From an uncultured Selenomonadaceae bacterium (GTDB taxonomy: Bacteria; Bacillota; Negativicutes; Selenomonadales; Selenomonadaceae), in NCBI GenBank assembly GCA_905236255.1, contig CAJOPK010000085.1:1-7648 (forward strand): 7,648 nucleotides of DNA, given 5' to 3'. A program made the position numbers and the translations under genes. Positions 1-5,663 of this stretch are shown here, in pieces (position 1 is the first letter of the stretch; every line of letters starts with the position of its first letter). The notes beneath the pieces were generated by a model. It searched no databases, was not told the DNA's origin, and worked only from the letters and a program-made list of their open reading frames with translations.

Positions 1-1529
1 ATCAAAGTCGAGTTCGTCAATTTCCCGGCAACGCCGCCGATATATTCGCCGCCCGTCGTCCCGGTTTCGGTATCCGGCAAATTGTATATTTTGGAGTTGT
101 TTGTCAAATTTATAAGTTTTAAATTGTCGCCTTCACCGATAATCGCACCGAAATTTGAATTTGTCCGGTTACGCATTGTCATAGCGATTGATATATTTGA
201 GAAAGTCGAATCCTTTGCATTGCCGAAAAGCCCTATACCGTCGGACTTTTCTCCCGAAAATGTAAATTCGTTGGTATACCACGTACTCCAGGCATCAACA
301 TCAATATTTGAAATTTGGGAATGGTTTATGACACTGTCCGCAATTATCGAACTTGTAAAAGTTCCGTGCCTGTCAAAAGTTACGTCAATATTTCTCAATT
401 CACCGCCGTCAATCGTCGTACCGGCAACGAAAAACGGCTCAATCATCATATTATTGTAGTGATAAAGTTTGTAAATATTCGTACCTATCGGATAACCCAT
501 ACCGTTGATTACGCCGGTAAAAGTAAAATCACCCTCCGTGTCGTGACCGATACTTTTTAATGCACCGGGATCAAGATTGTCAGTTCCGAACATATAATGC
601 CAGGCGGGATTGTTGCCGATATTGTTAAAATCTTCCGCCGTAAGAATTAAGTTAAAATCATTCCGGACAATATCCGAGCCGCCGCCGATTTTTGACGCGG
701 TGAATTTTGAATCAAGTTCTTGAGTAACATTTCCGTCGGCAAGTCCGGTGATTTCTCCGGTTGCAGAATCAAAAGTCGGTTGATAAGGCATATCGACGTG
801 ACCGTAAGAAGTGACTTTCAACTTTGCGGAATCTTTAATCGCAAAGCCCGGAGTTTTATCCGCAAAAAAGTCGGGGTCGTATGTAACAACTTCCTTGCCG
901 GTTTCCGGATCTGTCGAAGTTGAAGTTTCAACCTCAATATTTGCCGAATTTATGATAGAAATATTGTTGCCTTCCGCCGTCAAAGTGTCGGCTTTCAATT
1001 TTCCCAAAAAGACAATTCCGCCGGTAATGTCGTTGTCGGTTGCGGTCGGCAAAAGCCATGTTCCGGAATATCCGTTTTCTTCCGTACCGATGATTCCCTT
1101 GAGTACATCGTCGGAAATATTTCTTGCCGAAACAGTCAAAGACCCCACGTCAACTTGTGAACCTTGACCGAAAATTACGCCGTTGGGATTTACGAGAAAT
1201 ACATCAATGCCTCTTGCATTGAGCGCACCGAGAATATTGGACACACTTGTCCCGTCAACGAGATTAAGAACTTTTTGCATCTGCGAAAAATTGACCGTTT
1301 CGCCCGCGCCGATTGAAAAATCATTCCAGCGAATGAAAGAATTTAAATCCTTACCCGCGCCGACAATATCCATAACTTTATCGGCGGCGGTAATGTTTTC
1401 AATGTTTACCCGCTCTTGATTTGCCGATTCTACGGGCAAAGCGTAAGTTTGCGACGGCACCGCGCCGATCAAAATTGATGCCGTAATCATTGCGCCGATT
1501 TTTTTGCGCCAAGTTTTTCCCGTTTTCAT
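1..1529 (-). CDS. Filamentous haemagglutinin-type two-partner-secretion exoprotein (TpsA), N-terminal 509 codons, continues past left edge
   Basis: Reading leftwards from ATG at 1529 the frame stays open to the window edge. Residues 1-30 form a Sec signal peptide: a basic start (KTGKTWRKK), a hydrophobic core at about 11-24 and a likely cleavage after TYA at 30. Residues about 35-170 are a TPS (haemagglutination activity) domain, with FIRWNDFSIGAGETVNF at 65-81, the hallmark VNPNG at 113-117, then IFGQGSQVDVGSLTVSA. Residues about 294-509 read like GLUG-type beta-helix repeats: LTAEDFNNIGNNPAW, then SIG at 326-328, FTGVINGMGYPI at 337-348, GIGLFG at 431-436 and YIGGVAGK at 496-503. By family knowledge such proteins cross the outer membrane through a TpsB pore and act as adhesins or secreted effectors; no TpsB gene is in the window. 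The total length and C-terminal function cannot be seen. The start is the only ATG available and is followed at once by the signal peptide. Family call is secure, role is inference. Confidence 0.9.
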   Translation of the reverse strand, partial: MKTGKTWRKKIGAMITASILIGAVPSQTYALPVESANQERVNIENITAADKVMDIVGAGKDLNSFIRWNDFSIGAGETVNFSQMQKVLNLVDGTSVSNILGALNARGIDVFLVNPNGVIFGQGSQVDVGSLTVSARNISDDVLKGIIGTEENGYSGTWLLPTATDNDITGGIVFLGKLKADTLTAEGNNISIINSANIEVETSTSTDPETGKEVVTYDPDFFADKTPGFAIKDSAKLKVTSYGHVDMPYQPTFDSATGEITGLADGNVTQELDSKFTASKIGGGSDIVRNDFNLILTAEDFNNIGNNPAWHYMFGTDNLDPGALKSIGHDTEGDFTFTGVINGMGYPIGTNIYKLYHYNNMMIEPFFVAGTTIDGGELRNIDVTFDRHGTFTSSIIADSVINHSQISNIDVDAWSTWYTNEFTFSGEKSDGIGLFGNAKDSTFSNISIAMTMRNRTNSNFGAIIGEGDNLKLINLTNNSKIYNLPDTETGTTGGEYIGGVAGKLTNSTL

Positions 1530-1549
1530 GATGATGCACCCCGATTCAA
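1526..1549 (-). other. Possible 7-codon leader peptide overlapping the exoprotein start
   Basis: The strongest Shine-Dalgarno-like sequence in this leader, GGGAGGA at 1565-1559, lies too far (29 nt) from the exoprotein ATG to serve it. It sits 10 nt before a TTG at 1549, which opens a 7-codon frame (M-N-R-G-A-S-S). That frame ends in TGA at 1528-1526, overlapping the exoprotein ATG as ATGA. The exoprotein itself has only a weaker GGGGTG 7 nt upstream. A coupled leader peptide is one reading; chance is another. Confidence 0.25.
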
Positions 1550-1591
1550 TCCGACCGTTCCTCCCAAAACGACTTGAATTTTTATGAAACT

Positions 1592-1627
1592 TTCCTGAAT
1601 TATATCAAAAATCGCTCCGAAAATAAA
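1592..1627 (-). promoter_or_regulatory. Putative sigma-A-like promoter for the exoprotein gene
   Basis: On the minus strand a perfect TATAAT lies at 1604-1599. The hexamer 17 nt upstream, TTTATT at 1627-1622, matches the -35 consensus poorly (3 of 6), so activation by a regulator is possible. Transcription would begin near 1592 and give a leader of about 60 nt. The position just after the terminator of the upstream operon suggests that the exoprotein is transcribed on its own. Confidence 0.55.
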
Positions 1628-1649
1628 TTTGTTTTCTGAAATATATAAC

Positions 1650-1692
1650 AAAAAAATTCCCGTTGCAATAGTATTTTACACTCAAACGGGAA
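1650..1692 (-). terminator. Rho-independent terminator of the elyC-like/tmk/manA-ROK operon
   Basis: On the minus strand, arms TTCCCGTT (1692-1685) and AACGGGAA (1664-1657) pair over 8 bp around a 20-nt loop, followed by six T at 1656-1651. A run of A precedes the stem on the same strand and T follows it on the other, so the element could work in both directions, but no plus-strand gene leads into it. It lies about 50 nt after the manA-ROK stop codon and before the exoprotein promoter. The loop is longer than usual. Confidence 0.7.
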
Positions 1693-1700
1693 ATTTTTTT

Positions 1701-1717
1701 GCCGAAAAATATTCGGC
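1701..1717 (-). other. Small perfect hairpin between the manA-ROK stop and the terminator
   Basis: GCCGAA and TTCGGC pair perfectly over 6 bp around a 5-nt A/T loop. No U-tract follows on the minus strand, so by itself it is not a canonical terminator. It may be a 3'-end stabilising or processing structure stacked on the real terminator. Confidence 0.45.
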
Positions 1718-1742
1718 TTGAAATCTTTCGGAGAAAAAATTT

Positions 1743-3590
1743 TTACAAATTTGCCGCGCCGATCATTCCGGCATTACTTCCGAGTTCGGCTATCGCAAGT
1801 TTGGGAATCGGAGCATGAATACCGCCGAAACAATCTTCTTTCAAAATATCTTCGAGCGGTTCAATCAATTCTTTTGCATGAGTACTCATCGCGCCGCCGA
1901 GCAAAATAAGTTGCGGACGGAACATATTGACGATATTCACCAGCCCTTGACCGAGCATCAAAGTATATTGTTCGACAACTTCACTCATTTCGACGTTTCC
2001 GGCTTTGGCAAGTTCAAAAATTTCGTCGAGAGAAACATCACGTCCGGCAACCTGCCGCGCCGCTTTCAAAAGTGCCGGGACGGAAACATAAGCCTCCAGG
2101 CAACCTTTCCTGCCGCAGGTACAAAGTCTGCCGTTCGCCCTGATGACTTGGTGACCGACTTCACTTCCGCCGATTGTCCCGCCTTCAAAAACTTCTCCGT
2201 TCAAAATGATTCCGCCACCGACCCCGTTGCCCATGGTAAACATTACGAGATCGCCGACATTTTTGCCGGCACCGGCGACAGCCTCACCCAAAGCCGCGCA
2301 ATCCGCATCATTCGCAATTCTTACCGGACAGGGTATGACTTCACCCAGCCTTTTTGCAAGCGGCACATCTTCCCAGCGTATATTGTTTGAATAAATAACG
2401 TGACCTTTACGCCTGTCTATTGTTCCCGGAACACCGACACCGACCCCCACGCACTGTTCAAGCGGAATATCGTTTTCGGCAAGAATTTTCAGGACGTTTT
2501 CCGCCGTTTCGTCGATAATTTCCTCATAACGGCGTTTCGGATTTGTCGGATATTTTTTTACGTCGAGAAGTTGATTTTGATCGTTGACAATACCGATCGA
2601 AATTTCGGAAGAGCCTATATTTACTCCGACTCGAATGGGATTGGCCTTTTCCCGGATTGTCGTCAAAAGTGCATCGCAAGTTCCTTCAATCTGCCAATCT
2701 CCGGAATTTGCCGGCAGGAAGATCGAATCACCTTTTTTGTAATCGACTTTTTCGCCCTTGCAGAAAATTGTTCCGGTGCCGTCCAAAATCAAAATGCTCA
2801 AAAAAGAAGTTTCGTCAACCGTTCCCTGCGTGCGGTAAGTCAATTTTCCGTCAAGATTGAGTTTGTCAACCGTAAAATAATCGCAGTCGGCAACGTGCGG
2901 GTAATTTTCGCCGCTTTTTACCAGAGGAATCCGGTTTGTAACGTCCAGCGCTTTTTCAATGTGAAGGTCGCGCAGTTTTCCGTCGGCACCGACGCGCCCG
3001 TAATCGTAAATTCTGTAAGTGACGTTTGAATTTTGCTGAATTTCCGCTATCAAAATTCCTTTGCCGATCGCGTGCAAAGTTCCCGACTCTATAAAAAGCA
3101 CATCGCCTTTTTTGACCGGGACGGCGTTCAGAACTTCAAGCAGGGTGTTGTTTTTGATTCTTTCGGCAAATTCTTCCTTTGAAATTTCCCGGCTGAACCC
3201 GTAATACAAAAATGCACCCGGCTCCGCATCCAAAACATACCACATTTCGGTTTTGCCGTACTGCCCTTCATTTCGGAGAGCATAAGCATTTGACGGGTGA
3301 ACTTGGACAGACAAACTGTCTTTTGCGTCGATAAATTTTGTGAGGATCGGAAATTCGCGAAAACGCCGGCAATGTGTTCCCAAAACTTCAAGCCCTTCAA
3401 CTTCAAGATATTCGGTCAAAGTTTTGCCGGCATATTTTCCGTTGATTATTACCGAAGGACCGTCCGGGTGACAGGAAAGTTCCCAAGCCTCCGCAAGAAC
3501 CGGGCCGTCAAAATCCACGCCGTATTCTTCGGCAAGTCTGTGACCTCCCCACAAATAATCTTTGCACGCCGGTTTCAATTTCAAAACCAT
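1743..3590 (-). CDS. Fused class I mannose-6-phosphate isomerase / ROK-family sugar kinase (615 aa)
   Basis: Residues 1 to about 315 are a full-length type I phosphomannose isomerase (zinc enzyme, Man-6-P to Fru-6-P). The fold signatures are all there: DYLWGG at 11-16, QVHP with Gln96 and His98, GKTEMW with Glu115, GTLHAIGKG with His173 and YRIYDYGR with Arg193. Residues about 319-615 are a ROK domain resembling bacterial glucokinases: VGVPG at 385-389, NDAD at 427-430 (catalytic Asp428), EVGH at 477-480, zinc motif His480/Cys490/Cys492/Cys497 and LLGGA at 563-567. The two parts join with almost no linker. By family knowledge the second half would phosphorylate a hexose, perhaps mannose or fructose, feeding the first half. 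Oddities: the first phosphate motif, usually DxGGT, reads NIGSS at 324-328, and the second, usually GTG, reads GNG at 454-456, so kinase activity is uncertain. ATG follows AGGAAGG, 11 nt upstream inside the end of tmk, with a 6-nt gap. No stop or frame slip is visible at the junction. Confidence 0.92.
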   Translation of the reverse strand: MVLKLKPACKDYLWGGHRLAEEYGVDFDGPVLAEAWELSCHPDGPSVIINGKYAGKTLTEYLEVEGLEVLGTHCRRFREFPILTKFIDAKDSLSVQVHPSNAYALRNEGQYGKTEMWYVLDAEPGAFLYYGFSREISKEEFAERIKNNTLLEVLNAVPVKKGDVLFIESGTLHAIGKGILIAEIQQNSNVTYRIYDYGRVGADGKLRDLHIEKALDVTNRIPLVKSGENYPHVADCDYFTVDKLNLDGKLTYRTQGTVDETSFLSILILDGTGTIFCKGEKVDYKKGDSIFLPANSGDWQIEGTCDALLTTIREKANPIRVGVNIGSSEISIGIVNDQNQLLDVKKYPTNPKRRYEEIIDETAENVLKILAENDIPLEQCVGVGVGVPGTIDRRKGHVIYSNNIRWEDVPLAKRLGEVIPCPVRIANDADCAALGEAVAGAGKNVGDLVMFTMGNGVGGGIILNGEVFEGGTIGGSEVGHQVIRANGRLCTCGRKGCLEAYVSVPALLKAARQVAGRDVSLDEIFELAKAGNVEMSEVVEQYTLMLGQGLVNIVNMFRPQLILLGGAMSTHAKELIEPLEDILKEDCFGGIHAPIPKLAIAELGSNAGMIGAANL

Positions 3591-3596
3591 TTCTCA

Positions 3597-4253
3597 TCAT
3601 TCCTTCCTGCCAAGCAACAATTCCTCAACCGCTCTGAAAATTTCTTCGTGAATTTCATTTGCACTTCTCGGCGCGCTGTTGTTTGAACATTGAATCACTT
3701 TCCAGCCGAAACGCCGGGCAATTTCTTTGTATGCATTGTAAGATTTTTCCATGTAAATCGCGTCAGACTCGTGTATATCTTCACGCCCGCGCTCCATTCG
3801 GAGTTTTGCGGAAACTTCCGGCGGCATATCCAAAAAAATATTCAAATCCGGTCGGGGAAGTTGCAGGCGGTTGTGTTCCAAATCGTCAAGCCAACTCAAA
3901 AACGCAGTACGCTCCCGTTCGGAGTTGAGTTTTGCGGATTGATGAGCCATATTTGAACCGACATATCTGTCCGAAAGCACTATGCCGCCGCCGAAATAAA
4001 AATCTTGCCAATTCTTGAAACTCGCAAATCTGTCAATAGCATAAAAAATTGCCGCCGCATAAGGATTGACCGCCTCGGGAGTATTACCGAAATCCCCGCG
4101 CAAATACATTTTTATAAGTGCGGAAGATTCGGAGTCGTAATCCGGAAAACTTACCCGGATTACATCGACGCTCAAATCTTCAAGCCGGTTGTAAAGTTTT
4201 TTTGTCTGCGTGGCTTTTCCGGAGCCGTCGGAGCCTTCAATTACAATCAACAT
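3597..4253 (-). CDS. tmk: Thymidylate kinase (dTMP kinase), 218 aa
   Basis: Phosphorylates dTMP to dTDP with ATP in the cytoplasm for DNA synthesis. From the ATG at 4253 the protein begins MLIVIEG, followed by the P-loop GSDGSGKAT at 7-15 (Lys13), the dTMP-site stretch SFPDYDSESS at 35-44, VNPYAA at 62-67 and the DRY motif with SDRYVGSNMAHQ at 94-105. A lid-like segment (ERGREDIHE) follows at about 154-162. The sequence style, with GSGKATQ and IFLDMPPEVS, is that of dTMP kinases common in Clostridia and Negativicutes. The frame can be extended 18 nt to a TTG at 4271, but the Shine-Dalgarno GAGAAGG at 4269-4263, 9 nt before the ATG and overlapping the previous stop codon, makes 4253 the real start. 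It is the middle gene of the operon, 14 nt after the elyC-like gene and 6 nt before manA-ROK. Confidence 0.95.
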   Translation of the reverse strand: MLIVIEGSDGSGKATQTKKLYNRLEDLSVDVIRVSFPDYDSESSALIKMYLRGDFGNTPEAVNPYAAAIFYAIDRFASFKNWQDFYFGGGIVLSDRYVGSNMAHQSAKLNSERERTAFLSWLDDLEHNRLQLPRPDLNIFLDMPPEVSAKLRMERGREDIHESDAIYMEKSYNAYKEIARRFGWKVIQCSNNSAPRSANEIHEEIFRAVEELLLGRKE

Positions 4254-4262
4254 TACCGAACA

Positions 4263-4269
4263 CCTTCTC
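4263..4269 (-). promoter_or_regulatory. Ribosome binding site deciding the tmk start
   Basis: GAGAAGG shares its first two bases with the TGA stop of the elyC-like gene and lies 9 nt before ATG 4253. It leaves no room for initiation at the upstream TTG (4271), and suggests coupled translation of the two genes. Confidence 0.75.
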
Positions 4270-5032
4270 AAATATTAAAAATCTTTGTCACGAAAGTCCT
4301 GAGAATTTCCTGCAGGAATACCGCGTTATAATACAGCGCTTCCGCATTCGGTCGGAGTTTGGTGTAGTGAAATTGCGGATTGTGTGTCACCAAAAAATCT
4401 GTGGGGAAAGGAATGACTTCAACGCCTTGATTTTTGAAATTTAAAACCGATCTGTTCATGTGAAAGGCGGAAGTCACAAGGAGCGGACGGGACAAATTAT
4501 TTTCCTTCAAAATTTCTGCCGAAAACTCTGCATTTTGCGTGGTATTTACGCTTTTTGTTTCGGTCAAAATTTTATCCGGCGGAACTCCCAAAGTCCTCAA
4601 AATTCTTGCGGCGATAACGGCCTCCCGTCCGCTGTCCTCATAAACTCTGCCGCCGCTCAACAAAATTGGAACGTCAAGCATTTTATAAAGTCTGAAGGTT
4701 GCCAAAAGTCTGCTTGCCGGGCTTGAACAAAGCGCGCCTTCTCCGTCAACGTCAGGAACGCCGTCAAATGCGCCGCCGCCCAGCATTATTATCGAATCCG
4801 TGCCGATTGTTGCAACATTTTCCGGCGGCGTGTAAATTTTTTCCAATCTTCCCAAAAGTTGTTCGGAAATAAGTTGAGTTGACATCAGATAAAAAAACAA
4901 GGTCAAAAGTCCGGTGAAAAGTGAAAGTTTTACGCTGTACTTAAAAATTTTAAAAGTCAGAATCACCATGAGGACGACGAAAATTCCGGGCGGCAAAATC
5001 CAGCTTGCCCCGAATTTCAAAAGATAAACCAA
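4268..5032 (-). CDS. YdcF/ElyC-like DUF218 membrane protein, 254 aa
   Basis: From TTG 5032 the protein has two N-terminal membrane segments at about 8-28 and 36-54, then a soluble DUF218 domain. Motifs are IIMLGGG at 81-87, ASRLLATFRLYK at 106-117, ILLSGG at 123-128, SVNTTQNA at 161-168 and TSAFHMNRSV at 187-196 followed by PFPTDF at 208-213. E. coli ElyC, known to affect envelope and lipid-carrier homeostasis, has the same plan and is about 259 aa; the biochemical reaction of the family is unsettled. The open frame reaches a TTG at 5143, but that start lacks a Shine-Dalgarno, adds 37 residues unlike the family and lies upstream of a good promoter. TTG 5032 has GGGGAG 8 nt ahead (5046-5041) and gives the expected length. 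It is first in the operon with tmk and manA-ROK. Function in this organism is inferred. Confidence 0.85.
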   Translation of the reverse strand: MVYLLKFGASWILPPGIFVVLMVILTFKIFKYSVKLSLFTGLLTLFFYLMSTQLISEQLLGRLEKIYTPPENVATIGTDSIIMLGGGAFDGVPDVDGEGALCSSPASRLLATFRLYKMLDVPILLSGGRVYEDSGREAVIAARILRTLGVPPDKILTETKSVNTTQNAEFSAEILKENNLSRPLLVTSAFHMNRSVLNFKNQGVEVIPFPTDFLVTHNPQFHYTKLRPNAEALYYNAVFLQEILRTFVTKIFNI

Positions 5033-5040
5033 TTCAATCG

Positions 5041-5046
5041 CTCCCC
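5041..5046 (-). promoter_or_regulatory. Ribosome binding site deciding the start of the elyC-like gene
   Basis: GGGGAG lies 8 nt before TTG 5032, which opens the MVYLLKF start. No comparable site precedes the more distal TTG at 5143 or the GTG at 5137. Confidence 0.6.
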
Positions 5047-5056
5047 GAAAAAAAAT

Positions 5057-5092
5057 TTCCCGTATTATACCGGGAATTTCATTTTCGGGCAA
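5057..5092 (-). promoter_or_regulatory. Promoter of the elyC-like/tmk/manA-ROK operon
   Basis: On the minus strand TTGCCC (5092-5087, 4 of 6 to the -35 consensus) and a perfect TATAAT (5069-5064) are separated by 17 nt, so the start point would be near 5057, about 25 nt before TTG 5032. The -10 box sits inside an imperfect palindrome (AAATTCCCGG and its partner CGGGAAATTT flanking TATAATA), which could be an operator. Confidence 0.7.
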
Positions 5093-5156
5093 AAATTCTT
5101 TGCAAAAATAAAAATTTCCCGCACGAACAAATTTCACCGGCAACCCGGCCGATTTT

Positions 5157-5212
5157 CAATGCCGGAAATTAAACGGCGACAAAAAAAATTCCGTTTTCTT
5201 GACAATGCCGGA
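5157..5212. repeat. Direct repeat of CAATGCCGGA in the divergent promoter region
   Basis: The 10-mer CAATGCCGGA occurs at 5157-5166 and 5203-5212, 46 bp apart from start to start. The second copy runs from the last bases of the -35 box into the spacer of the thioesterase promoter, where a repressor would act. Function is unproven. Confidence 0.4.
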
Positions 5213-5233
5213 TTTTGTTCTAAAATGAAAGAA
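5199..5233 (+). promoter_or_regulatory. Strong sigma-A-like promoter for the thioesterase/rnr operon
   Basis: A perfect TTGACA at 5199-5204 and TAAAAT (5 of 6) at 5221-5226 are separated by 16 nt. Transcription would begin near 5233, leaving a leader of about 29 nt with AGAAAGG (5245-5251) placed 10 nt before ATG 5262. Confidence 0.75.
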
Positions 5234-5261
5234 AGATTTTTTTGAGAAAGGTTGAAAATGA

Positions 5262-5663
5262 ATGGCAAACAACGGAAACAATTATTGCTTTGCATGCGGG
5301 AAGAAAAATCCGATAGGCTTGCATTTGAATTTTGAATTTGTCGATGATGTTTTGACGGCGAAGAAAACTTTGACTAAAGAGTATCAGGGGTTTGACAATA
5401 TCGCGCACGGCGGAATTGTCGCCACTCTTTTGGACGAGGCTATGGGAAATTACATTATCCAAAAATACAACGAACAGGCGGTTACCGGGCGCATTGCCGT
5501 CCGCTATCACCACCCGACTCCCATTGACGAAGAATTGACGATAACTTCAAAACCGGAATCTCAACGCCGCAACATAATTTCAATGACTTCAAAAATAACC
5601 GCAGCCGACGGCACGGTTACTGCGGAGGCGACGGCAAAATTTGTCGTCGTATCATTGAAATGA
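5262..5663 (+). CDS. Hotdog-fold acyl-CoA thioesterase-like protein (PaaI/4HBT type), 133 aa
   Basis: A single hotdog domain of usual length. It begins with CFACGKKNPIGLHL at 9-22, a signature of a subgroup of 4HBT-family proteins. The central motif HGGIVATLLDEAM at 49-61 places the family's active-site acidic residue at Asp58/Glu59, and the strands IAVRYHHPTPIDEEL (78-92) and AEATAKFVVV (121-130) complete the fold. The family hydrolyses acyl-CoA or acyl-carrier thioesters, usually as dimers or tetramers in the cytoplasm; the substrate cannot be told from sequence. The chosen ATG at 5262 has AGAAAGG 10 nt upstream; an ATG at 5258 is in another frame. It is the first gene after a strong promoter, and its stop overlaps the next gene's start as ATGA. 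Confidence 0.88.
   Translation: MANNGNNYCFACGKKNPIGLHLNFEFVDDVLTAKKTLTKEYQGFDNIAHGGIVATLLDEAMGNYIIQKYNEQAVTGRIAVRYHHPTPIDEELTITSKPESQRRNIISMTSKITAADGTVTAEATAKFVVVSLK

Noticed and set aside
82..1419. Plus-strand open frames opposite the exoprotein
   Set aside because: The minus-strand frame is open over the whole stretch with signal peptide and TPS motifs; the plus-strand translations show no recognisable domain.
1652..1700. Inverted repeat as a mobile-element end
   Set aside because: The arms, spacing and U-tract fit a terminator, and there is no transposase or matching second copy in the window.
1815..3029. Long plus-strand open frames opposite manA-ROK
   Set aside because: They lie antisense to a protein with clear family motifs over its whole length, and their own translations show no recognisable motif. 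They follow from the codon bias of the real gene.
4254..4271. TTG start giving a 224-residue thymidylate kinase
   Set aside because: The extension overlaps the Shine-Dalgarno GAGAAGG and the previous stop codon, and homologues begin at about MLIVIEG.
5171..5200. Hairpin AAACGG/CCGTTT followed by T-rich sequence, as a terminator on the plus strand
   Set aside because: The stem is only 6 weak base pairs around a 14-nt loop, the T-run is short, and no plus-strand gene lies upstream within the window.
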